From Massilia sp. (GTDB taxonomy: Bacteria; Pseudomonadota; Gammaproteobacteria; Burkholderiales; Burkholderiaceae_D), in assembly GCA_028291845.1 (NCBI GenBank), contig JAQGNM010000124.1, positions 1 through 6,316 of the forward strand: a stretch of DNA of 6,316 nt, in the 5' to 3' direction. The translations under genes were made by a program, and so were the position numbers. Within the stretch, counting starts at the first letter, position 1, and every line of letters starts with the position of its first letter. Of this stretch, positions 1-5,045 are shown in pieces. The notes under the pieces were generated by a model. That model worked only from the letters and a program-made list of their open reading frames with translations, made no database searches and was not told the DNA's origin.

Positions 1-995
1 GCCGCGATATTCAATGACATCTGGTGGCCGCCGTGCGGGATGCAGCGTTTCGGCGACCAGCCGTGTTGGCGCAGCATGTCCAGGGTTCTCAGATATTCGA
101 CCAGGCCGTAGCTGAGCGCGCAGTCGAATTGCAGCCAGTCGCGGTCGGCGCGCATGCCGCCGTAACGGATCAGGTTGCGTGCGTCCTGCATCGAGAACAG
201 GTTTTCACCGGTGGCCATCGGATTTTTATAATAATTGCGCAGGGTCGCTTGCAATTCATAATCGAGCGGATCGCCCGCTTCCTCGTACCAGAACAGGTCG
301 TACTGCGACAGCGCCTTGGCGTAGGCGATGGCGGTATCGGGATCGAACCTGCCGTTGGCGTCGACCGCCAGTTTCTGGCCGTCCTGCAACACCGAGAGCA
401 CCGAGTCGATGCGCCGTAAATCCTCGTCGAGCGAGGCGCCGCCGATTTTCTTCTTGACCACGGTGTAGCCGCGGTCGATGTAGCTGCGCATCTCGTCCTT
501 GAGTTTGTCGTGGCTTTGGCCGGGATAGTAATAGCCGCCGGCGGCGTAGACAAAAATGTTGCGGTCGGGCGTGCCGTTGCCGTAGCGGTCGGCCAGCAGT
601 TGAAACAATGGCTTGCCTTCGATCTTGGCCACCGCATCCCACACCGCCATGTCGATGGTGCCGATGGCCACCGAGCGTTCGCCGTGGCCGCCCGGCTTTT
701 CGTTGGTGAACATCGTGTTCCAGATTTTATGGGGGTCGAAGTTTGCGCCGCTGTCGTCGACCAGGCTGGCCGGATCGGCTTCCAGCACGCGCGGGATAAA
801 ACGCTCGCGCATCAGCTTGCCCTGGCCGTAGCGGCCGTTGGAATTGAAGCCGTAACCGATCACCGGCTTGCCGTCGCGGATGACATCGGTGACCACGGCG
901 ACCAGGCTCAGGGTCATCTTGCTGAAGTCGATGTAGGCGTTGCGGATGGGCGAACTGATGGGGATGGTTTTTTCGCGGATTTCGACGATTTTCAT
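1..995 (-). CDS. tarD: D(-)-tartrate dehydratase (TarD-like, enolase superfamily), 3' end cut off
   Basis: This gene encodes a mandelate racemase/muconate lactonizing enzyme-type member of the enolase superfamily. The Bradyrhizobium D-tartrate dehydratase, the closest relative I recall, dehydrates D-tartrate to oxaloacetate in the cytosol. The start is ATG at 995-993, with GAGAG six bases upstream as a plausible ribosome site. 331 residues are visible of about 390 expected. The capping domain (about residues 1-130) begins MKIVEIREKTIPISSPIRNA. The barrel holds the KxK pair K181/K183 (in VVKKKIGG), the metal ligands D212 (AVDANGRF), E238 (WYEEAGDP) and E264 (ATGENLFS), and the acid-base H321 (CIPHGGHQMS). 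These sit one position below the TarD residues known from the literature (K184, D213, E239, E265, H322). The gene is divergent from a LysR regulator, which is the usual arrangement for a substrate-induced catabolic gene. Family membership is very secure. Substrate identity rests on remembered similarity, not on an alignment. Confidence 0.93.
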   Translation of the reverse strand, partial: MKIVEIREKTIPISSPIRNAYIDFSKMTLSLVAVVTDVIRDGKPVIGYGFNSNGRYGQGKLMRERFIPRVLEADPASLVDDSGANFDPHKIWNTMFTNEKPGGHGERSVAIGTIDMAVWDAVAKIEGKPLFQLLADRYGNGTPDRNIFVYAAGGYYYPGQSHDKLKDEMRSYIDRGYTVVKKKIGGASLDEDLRRIDSVLSVLQDGQKLAVDANGRFDPDTAIAYAKALSQYDLFWYEEAGDPLDYELQATLRNYYKNPMATGENLFSMQDARNLIRYGGMRADRDWLQFDCALSYGLVEYLRTLDMLRQHGWSPKRCIPHGGHQMSLNIA

Positions 996-1083
996 GGAGA
1001 ACTCTCGGTAAGTGAATATGGCAAGATTACTCTTCAATCAGGTAACATGAACGCACCGAAATTAAAACCATATTTCAATTCAA
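996..1083. promoter_or_regulatory. Divergent tarD / LysR intergenic region with candidate LysR sites
   Basis: This 88-bp AT-richer gap should contain both promoters. Three symmetric or repeated elements are visible. TTAC-N11-GTAA (1027-1045) has the spacing often seen in LysR T-N11-A boxes. ATTCA-AG-TGAAT (1078-1089) overlaps the GTG start of the LysR gene. AAGTGAATA occurs exactly twice, at 1010-1018 and 1082-1090, near the two ends of the gap. I found no convincing -35/-10 pair in either direction. The role as a regulator binding region is inferred from the divergent layout. Confidence 0.4.
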
Positions 1084-1977
1084 GTGAATAATGACCTCGC
1101 TCCCGATCTGACGTTTTTTGTCCTCCTCGCCAAGCTGGGCAGCATGTCGGCCACCGCCCGCGAGCTCGGCGTGACGCCGCCCGCTGTCACCAGGCGCCTG
1201 AACCTGATCGAGCATCGGGTCGGCGTACGGCTGGTCAACCGCACCACGCGGCGCCTCAGCCTGACCAGCGAGGGAGAAAGTTACCTGGCGCAGGCCAGCC
1301 AGATCCTCGACAGCATTCGCGACATGGAAGAGTCGGTATCGAGCGGGCGCGCCGAACCGAAGGGTTTATTGAGGGTCAACGCCACACCGGGCTTTGGCCG
1401 CACCCGCATCGCCCCGCTGCTATCAAGCTTTGCCCACGCGCATCCGGACGTGGAAGTGGAGTTGCAGCTGACCGATCGTCCGATCAGCCTGGTCGAAGAA
1501 GCCTTCGATCTGGCCATCCGCTTCGGCGAATTGCCCGACACCCGCCTCTCGGCCCGCAAGCTGATGAGCAACCGGCGCTTGCTGTGCGCGTCTCCCGCCT
1601 ACCTGGAGCGCTACGGCATGCCGAACAGCCCGCAACAGCTGCATCGCCACCGCTGCATCCTGCACCGCCAGAACGACGACGTCTACGGTACCTGGCGCCT
1701 GCTCAAAGGCAAGAAGGTGGAACTGGTGAAGGTGCGTGGCGCGGTGTCGAGCAACGATGGCGACGTCGTCATGCACTGGGCGCTGGAAGGCCACGGCATC
1801 GTGCAGCGCTCTGAGTGGGACGCGGCGCAGTATCTGGCCAGCGGGCGCTTGAAGGAAGTCATGCCGGGCTATACCCTGCCGCCGGCCGACCTGTATGCGT
1901 TTTATCTGAGCCGCCGCAACCTGCCGGCCAAGATCCGCACGTTTATCGATTTCCTGGTGGCCGAGTTCGCCCCTTGA
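1084..1977 (+). CDS. LysR-family transcriptional regulator, likely controls tarD
   Basis: This is a 297-residue LysR-type regulator, the usual length for the family. The N-terminal winged helix-turn-helix covers about residues 5-65, with the LysR pattern LGSMSATARELGVTPPAVTRRLNLIE cut here in two parts for clarity: SMSATARELG (20-29) and VTPPAVTRRLNLIE (30-43). It is followed by LVNRTTRRLSLTSEG and the linker helix. Residues from about 90 to the end form the periplasmic-binding-protein-like effector domain. The GTG start at 1084 is chosen because the frame is closed by TAA at 1063 and the next in-frame ATG (Met21) would cut into the DNA-binding domain. No clear ribosome site precedes it. By LysR convention it should bind the shared gap, repress itself and activate the divergent tartrate dehydratase gene with a substrate-related co-inducer. 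The family call is secure, while the target and ligand are inferred from position. Confidence 0.95.
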   Translation: MNNDLAPDLTFFVLLAKLGSMSATARELGVTPPAVTRRLNLIEHRVGVRLVNRTTRRLSLTSEGESYLAQASQILDSIRDMEESVSSGRAEPKGLLRVNATPGFGRTRIAPLLSSFAHAHPDVEVELQLTDRPISLVEEAFDLAIRFGELPDTRLSARKLMSNRRLLCASPAYLERYGMPNSPQQLHRHRCILHRQNDDVYGTWRLLKGKKVELVKVRGAVSSNDGDVVMHWALEGHGIVQRSEWDAAQYLASGRLKEVMPGYTLPPADLYAFYLSRRNLPAKIRTFIDFLVAEFAP

Positions 1978-2011
1978 GCCTTACCCGGACAGGAACGGCC
2001 GCCGGCGTTCA

Positions 2012-2041
2012 ATATTTGCTCGACTGCAATACAGCAAATAT
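2012..2041. repeat. Perfect 9-bp inverted repeat upstream of the DUF3667-type gene
   Basis: ATATTTGCT (2012-2020) and AGCAAATAT (2033-2041) are exact reverse complements separated by 12 bases. The right arm ends 15 bases before the ATG at 2057. It could be an operator for the downstream gene, or a weak hairpin after the LysR gene. No T-run follows it, so it is not a standard rho-independent terminator. A poor promoter match (TTGCTC 2016-2021, 17 bases, TATGGT 2039-2044) lies across it, which would fit an operator overlapping a promoter. Confidence 0.5.
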
Positions 2042-2056
2042 GGTGTAATTCATCAT

Positions 2057-3094
2057 ATGTCTGCTCACCGAACAAGCCCGTTGAATTCTCCTTTCCGCGC
2101 ATCGCACGCGCCCGCCGCGTTGCACCAGGCCGCCACCGTTTGCCCCAGCTGTCACGCCACTGCCACCGGCAATTACTGTTCGCGCTGCGGCGAGTCGATG
2201 ATCGTGCACGCGCCGTCGGCGGGCGAGTTCCTGCATGAATTCGTCGGCCATTACGTCGCCCTCGAGGGCAAGCTGTGGCAGACCCTGCGCCTGCTGATCT
2301 TCAAACCGGGTCAGCTGACGGTCGATTTTCTGCGCGGCCGGCGCATCGGCAGCATCAATCCCTTGCGCATGTACCTGACCTTGAGCCTGGTGATGTTCGC
2401 CCTGATCAAAATGGCCGGCATCGCGGTGCCGCAGCTCACGCTCGAAACCGACGGGGCAGGCATTTCGTACGCCCATTCGGTTGCCGACCCTGCGCGGCCG
2501 GGCAAATCCTTGACCGGCACCTTCGCCACCACCGTTTCCGTCTCCGAGGATGGCGAACGGCTCGCCATCGACCGCGCCGTGGCCGCGCTGGGCAGCTACA
2601 ACGCGCACTGGGCCGCCAACGGCAAACGTTTCATGGCGGCGCCGCCCGATGAAAAGGCGCAGCTTCTCAACCATGGTTTCCTGGCCAATCTGCCGTACAT
2701 GCTGATCGGCGCCCTGCCGCTGTTCGCTCTTTACCTCAAGCTGCTGTACCTGCGCAGCGGACGGCGCTACGGCGAACACCTGGTGTTCGCGCTGCATGCC
2801 AGCGCCTTCGCGTTTTTCATGGCCATCGTCATGATCGTGTTGCCGGGTAATTTCCTCTGGCTGTTGCTGACCTTCTACGACCACAAACCGGCGCTGGCGT
2901 CGTTCTGGGACGCCTTGCAAGTAGTACCGGTGCTGTGGCTGCTCGCCTATTTGCCGGTCGCCCTGCGCCGCGTGTATGGCGGCAGCGCGGCGGCGGCATG
3001 GGCGAGGTCGCTGTTACTGCTGTCGGTGCATGCGGCGGTCATCGTCGGTCTGATCATCGGCGCCGAGATCATCGCCATCCTCGGCCACGGCTGA
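2057..3094 (+). CDS. Zinc-ribbon multi-pass membrane protein, DUF3667 type
   Basis: This 345-residue inner-membrane protein of unknown function has the layout of DUF3667 proteins. A short N-terminal zinc ribbon has paired cysteines C29-x2-C32 and C41-x2-C44 (CPSCH and CSRCGE). An amphipathic stretch follows with the family-like pattern EFLHEFVGHY...LEGKLWQTLRLLIFKPG (about 57-85) and FLRGRRIGSINPLRMYL (about 91-107). Hydrophobic segments lie near 104-124, 212-232, 241-262, 287-304 and 318-342. A polar loop at about 125-205 probably lies outside the membrane. The ATG at 2057 keeps the zinc ribbon whole, and the next in-frame Met (48) would remove it. No ribosome site is evident. It stands alone on its strand, 79 bp after the LysR gene. 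Its stop is 4 bp from that of the convergent gene. No function can be assigned from the sequence. Confidence 0.88.
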   Translation: MSAHRTSPLNSPFRASHAPAALHQAATVCPSCHATATGNYCSRCGESMIVHAPSAGEFLHEFVGHYVALEGKLWQTLRLLIFKPGQLTVDFLRGRRIGSINPLRMYLTLSLVMFALIKMAGIAVPQLTLETDGAGISYAHSVADPARPGKSLTGTFATTVSVSEDGERLAIDRAVAALGSYNAHWAANGKRFMAAPPDEKAQLLNHGFLANLPYMLIGALPLFALYLKLLYLRSGRRYGEHLVFALHASAFAFFMAIVMIVLPGNFLWLLLTFYDHKPALASFWDALQVVPVLWLLAYLPVALRRVYGGSAAAAWARSLLLLSVHAAVIVGLIIGAEIIAILGHG

Positions 3095-3098
3095 CCGC

Positions 3099-3809
3099 CT
3101 ACTCGAACAAGGGCACGATCGCCAGCGGCGCATCCTGCGTGGTCAGTTGGGAGCGCGCCGGATGGGCGCCGAAGCGCAGGTTGACAATTTTAAAACTGTC
3201 GTCGCCGTCGTCGGCAAAAATGGCGCCGTCGGCGACCCGCAACTCGACACTTTCCGCCTGGCTGGCGCGCTTGATGACCAGCACCGGCGCCGCCCCGCTC
3301 CTGGCGAAGCCGAAGCGAACGCCCACGCAGTTTTTCTTGCCGTAGCTGGCGTCCAGGTAGCGCGCGTAGTCGAGCGCCTGTTCGCAGGCGGCGCGCAGTT
3401 CGGCCAGGTCATAGACGCCGTCCGGCCGCACCACCAGGCTGACGCGGGCGCGCAGCGTGAAGGGACCGAGTTTGCGGCTGAGCACCAGCGCGGCGTTTTC
3501 GTCGTAGGCCGCTTTCAATAGTGGAAAAACAGTGCGGCCGGTGGCGTCGAGCGGCAGATTCAACTGGCTGTCCTGGCCGTTCAAGACCAGCCGCAAGGCC
3601 TCGCCCGGCATCACCTTGTCGCGCGGCAGCACCTGGATCTGGTGCAGCAGCAGCGATTTGGGCTTGCCGTACTTTTCGAACACCACCATGGCGCGGTAGG
3701 CATCGCGGTAGCTGACCCAGTCGCCATCCACGGCCGCGGCTGCGGCCAGCCCCGGCACGGCGGCCAGCGCCCCGACAATGAGCAGGAACGGACGCAAGGA
3801 CAGGCGCAT
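3099..3809 (-). CDS. Secreted (probably periplasmic) protein of unknown function, partner of MipA-like gene
   Basis: I do not recognise this 236-residue protein. It starts with a clear Sec signal peptide: MRLSLRPF, then a hydrophobic core to about residue 21 and an alanine-rich cleavage region at 22-26. The mature part is a mix of predicted strands and helices with no further membrane segment. Visible patterns are YRDAYRAMVVFEKYGKPKSL (34-53), LPLDATGRTVFPLL (85-98) and two cysteines, C142 and C161, that flank a helical stretch and could form a disulfide. It ends with LAIVPLFE. The ATG at 3809 lies two bases after the TGA of the MipA-like gene (TGA-TC-ATG) and has no ribosome site of its own, so coupled translation is likely. 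The frame is open upstream to 4148, but that extension overlaps the MipA gene and would bury the signal peptide. A role at the cell envelope alongside MipA is inferred from context only. Confidence 0.85.
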   Translation of the reverse strand: MRLSLRPFLLIVGALAAVPGLAAAAAVDGDWVSYRDAYRAMVVFEKYGKPKSLLLHQIQVLPRDKVMPGEALRLVLNGQDSQLNLPLDATGRTVFPLLKAAYDENAALVLSRKLGPFTLRARVSLVVRPDGVYDLAELRAACEQALDYARYLDASYGKKNCVGVRFGFARSGAAPVLVIKRASQAESVELRVADGAIFADDGDDSFKIVNLRFGAHPARSQLTTQDAPLAIVPLFE

Positions 3810-3811
3810 GA

Positions 3812-4672
3812 TCAGAACCGGAAAGCCAGCGCGGTCGAGGCGGTGACCCCGGTGGCGCGCACGGAGAGCGGGCTGTGGCGGGCGACATCGACCAGGCGGC
3901 CAGCCTCGATGCCGCTGGCGAGCAGCCAGCCGGGTGAGAACGCCCAGTTCCAGCGCGCGCCCACGTGCACCTCGCGCAGGGCGGCGCCGGCCTGGTAGGC
4001 GCCATAGCCGCTGCGTGCCGATTGGTCCAGGCTGACGCCCGAATACGCCTGGTTCCAGGCGCGGTTGCCGATGTCGACGCCGGCATTGAACGACAGCGTG
4101 TGATGGCGCCCCGGTTCGATGCCGATGCGTTGTACGCCGACCCGCCACAGCACACCGTTGCGGTCGGCGCCAGCGCCGGCCAGCACGCTGTTGGTGAGGC
4201 GCCAGCCGGGGTTCAGGTAATAATTGAAAAAGCCGCCGCCCAGGGCGCGCGCGGGGACCGCGTCCATGCCTTCGAGGCGGTACGGCGTGCGCACGCTGCG
4301 CTTTGCCGATGACAGCCCGGAGATGCTGCTGGTGGTGACGGCGCCGGCGCTGTCGCCATCGCCATCGGCGTCACGGCGCGGCTGCCAGGCAAGCAGCGGT
4401 CCGTATTCGACGGTCGGCGCAGCGCTCAAATGCCATCCGATCGACGCGCCGGAGACAAACACGCCGTTGCTCCATTCAAATTGCAACACTGGCAGCGCCA
4501 CCAGCCGGTCGCTGTCGGCGCCGGCGTAACGGGGCCCCGCCTGCACGCCCAGCCCGGCATACAGATCGCGGCTGCCGTCCGGCATGCGGTTTGCCTCAGG
4601 GGTCTGGGCGCGGGCAATTGCGGGCACAGCCGCGAGGGCAAGCATCACAGTGAGAGGCAAAGACCGGTTCAT
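3812..4672 (-). CDS. MipA/OmpV-family outer-membrane beta-barrel protein
   Basis: This 286-residue protein belongs to the MipA/OmpV family, outer-membrane barrels named for an E. coli scaffold that bridges MltA and PBP1B. Many members are simply envelope proteins of unknown role. Residues 1-22 form a Sec signal peptide with cleavage after ARA. The mature start DLYAGLGVQAGPRYAGADSD followed by RLVALPVLQFEWSNGVFVSG (about 36-75) is the characteristic MipA opening. Alternating hydrophobic strands follow, including GGGFFNYYLNPGWRLTNSV and VGARWNWAFSPGWLLASGIEAG. The chain ends ALAFRF, with the C-terminal phenylalanine that the barrel assembly machinery recognises. A hydrophilic insert (about 98-135, rich in D, G and S) is probably a surface or periplasmic loop. 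It is first of a two-gene unit with the secreted protein downstream. It is divergent from a sensor kinase, an arrangement seen for several MipA/OmpV genes. No strong ribosome site precedes the ATG. Confidence 0.9.
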   Translation of the reverse strand: MNRSLPLTVMLALAAVPAIARAQTPEANRMPDGSRDLYAGLGVQAGPRYAGADSDRLVALPVLQFEWSNGVFVSGASIGWHLSAAPTVEYGPLLAWQPRRDADGDGDSAGAVTTSSISGLSSAKRSVRTPYRLEGMDAVPARALGGGFFNYYLNPGWRLTNSVLAGAGADRNGVLWRVGVQRIGIEPGRHHTLSFNAGVDIGNRAWNQAYSGVSLDQSARSGYGAYQAGAALREVHVGARWNWAFSPGWLLASGIEAGRLVDVARHSPLSVRATGVTASTALAFRF

Positions 4673-4701
4673 CGTCAGGACAGTGAAAGTTCGCGTGCGG
4701 T

Positions 4702-4731
4702 ATTTTACGGCTGCGACCGGTCGATCAACAA
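4702..4731 (-). promoter_or_regulatory. Candidate promoter of the mipA-like operon with a 10-bp palindrome
   Basis: Read on the minus strand, TTGTTG (4731-4726) and TAAAAT (4707-4702) are separated by 18 bases, and the ATG lies 30 bases beyond the -10. The perfect palindrome CGACCGGTCG (4714-4723) sits between the two hexamers, where a bound regulator could control polymerase. The -10 match is good (five of six) and the -35 is weak. Confidence 0.4.
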
Positions 4732-4776
4732 CGGATGGATTTTCTGTTGCGCAATTGCACGGTCTAAAGGAATTTC

Positions 4777-4842
4777 AAAAACCGGAGCGGGCCGCGCAGT
4801 AGGTTTTTTAAAAACCGTAGCGGGCCGCGCAGTAGGTTTTTT
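4777..4842. repeat. Two tandem 33-bp repeats with self-complementary ends
   Basis: Two units, 4777-4809 and 4810-4842, are joined head to tail with no gap and differ at one base only (G4785 against T4818). Each begins AAAAACCG and ends AGTAGGTTTTTT. AAAAACC can therefore pair with GGTTTTT within each unit, around a GC-rich centre (GCGGGCCGCGC). Each could form a hairpin in RNA from either strand. They lie between the minus-strand terminator and the mipA promoter, so they could be a dispersed intergenic repeat family or part of a termination or leader structure. No protein gene plausibly covers them. Confidence 0.85.
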
Positions 4843-4847
4843 GGCGC

Positions 4848-4885
4848 AAAAAAACGCCCACCCGACACTTGCGTGTCAGGCGGGC
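4848..4885 (-). terminator. Strong rho-independent terminator, minus strand, with no gene before it
   Basis: In minus-strand RNA, bases 4885-4873 pair with 4868-4856 to form 13 continuous base pairs, two of them G-U. They close a GCAA tetraloop of the very stable GNRA class (4872-4869). One base later come seven U residues (A-run at 4854-4848). On the plus strand the two G-U pairs become A-C mismatches and no T-run follows, so the element is directional. The only plus-strand gene to its right, the kinase, reads away from it. It must therefore end a short transcript started at 4886-5040, or act as an attenuator in a mipA leader. Confidence 0.85.
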
Positions 4886-4929
4886 TAACGGAAAAACCTG
4901 AGCTCCTAGAATAGAGGCAATCGGTTTAT
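4848..4929 (-). ncRNA. Putative short RNA or mipA leader RNA ending at the terminator
   Basis: A leftward promoter candidate (TTGATG at 4965-4960, 18 bases, TATAGC at 4941-4936) would start RNA near 4929 and end it at the U-run, giving about 80 nt. Before the terminator hairpin, the RNA holds a small imperfect stem (CUCUA-UUC-UAGGAG, one bulged G) and a U-rich patch, GGUUUUUCC. There is no ORF with a start codon and ribosome site. It could be an independent small RNA, possibly also overlapping regulation of the kinase promoter. It could equally be the 5' leader of the mipA operon, whose ATG is about 257 nt downstream. Existence is inferred from the terminator and promoter pattern only. Confidence 0.35.
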
Positions 4930-4959
4930 CCAAATGCTATAAAACTGTGTGGCAATTGT

Positions 4960-4978
4960 CATCAATTTGTAATTGATG
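4960..4978. promoter_or_regulatory. 19-bp palindrome spanning the -35 elements of two divergent promoters
   Basis: CATCAATT and AATTGATG are perfect 8-bp complements around a TGT centre. Each arm contains TTGATG, a four-of-six match to the sigma-70 -35 box, one reading right (4973-4978) and one reading left (4965-4960). A dimeric regulator bound here would cover both -35 boxes and could control both directions at once. The symmetry is seen directly, and the operator role is inferred. It does not match the E. coli RstA box as I remember it. Confidence 0.55.
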
Positions 4979-5001
4979 CGACTTCCCGTGTCTCTTATAC
5001 A
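4973..5001 (+). promoter_or_regulatory. Candidate sigma-70 promoter for the sensor kinase gene
   Basis: TTGATG (4973-4978) and TATACA (4996-5001) are separated by the ideal 17 bases, each matching consensus at four of six positions. Transcription would start near 5007-5009, immediately before the ATG of the 11-codon ORF at 5010 and about 34 bases before the kinase GTG. The mRNA would therefore be nearly leaderless. Confidence 0.5.
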
Positions 5002-5009
5002 ATGCCCCC

Positions 5010-5045
5010 ATGAAGCATTCCATGCCACCATCGCCCTTGCCGTGA
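5010..5045 (+). CDS. Possible 11-residue upstream ORF coupled to the kinase gene
   Basis: ATG at 5010 opens a short frame encoding MKHSMPPSPLP and ending in TGA at 5043-5045. That stop overlaps the GTG start of the kinase (GTGA, 5042-5045). The kinase start has no ribosome site (the bases before it are pyrimidine-rich), whereas the predicted transcription start falls one to three bases before this ATG. Ribosomes could load on the leaderless 5' end and reinitiate at the GTG. The peptide is proline-rich at its end, with an MPP motif. This short frame could also be a chance occurrence. Confidence 0.3.
   Translation: MKHSMPPSPLP

Noticed and set aside
510..1091. 193-residue plus-strand open frame
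   Set aside because: It lies antisense to the conserved TarD-like gene. Open antisense frames are common in GC-rich DNA.
2009..2920. 303-residue minus-strand open frame
   Set aside because: It is antisense to the membrane-protein gene, rich in Q, R, G and H as expected for a shadow, and without recognisable motifs.
3810..4148. In-frame extension of the secreted-protein gene (349-residue frame starting at 4148)
   Set aside because: It overlaps the MipA-like gene by more than 330 bases, is arginine- and proline-rich like a shadow frame, and would bury a clear signal peptide that starts at the ATG at 3809.
3409..4155. 248-residue minus-strand open frame
   Set aside because: It is a shadow of the MipA-like and secreted-protein genes in another frame, of low complexity (A, R, P, S, G), with no domain pattern.
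4777..4842. CRISPR array
   Set aside because: There are two abutting copies with no spacer between them and no cas genes in the window.
4430..4888. 152-residue plus-strand open frame running through the 33-bp repeats and terminator
   Set aside because: It starts antisense to the MipA-like gene and its 3' half is repeat and hairpin DNA. The repeated peptide pattern comes only from the 33-bp period being a multiple of three.
4938..4943. TATAAA as a plus-strand -10 box
   Set aside because: No acceptable -35 lies 16-18 bases upstream. The pair at 4973/4996 fits better.
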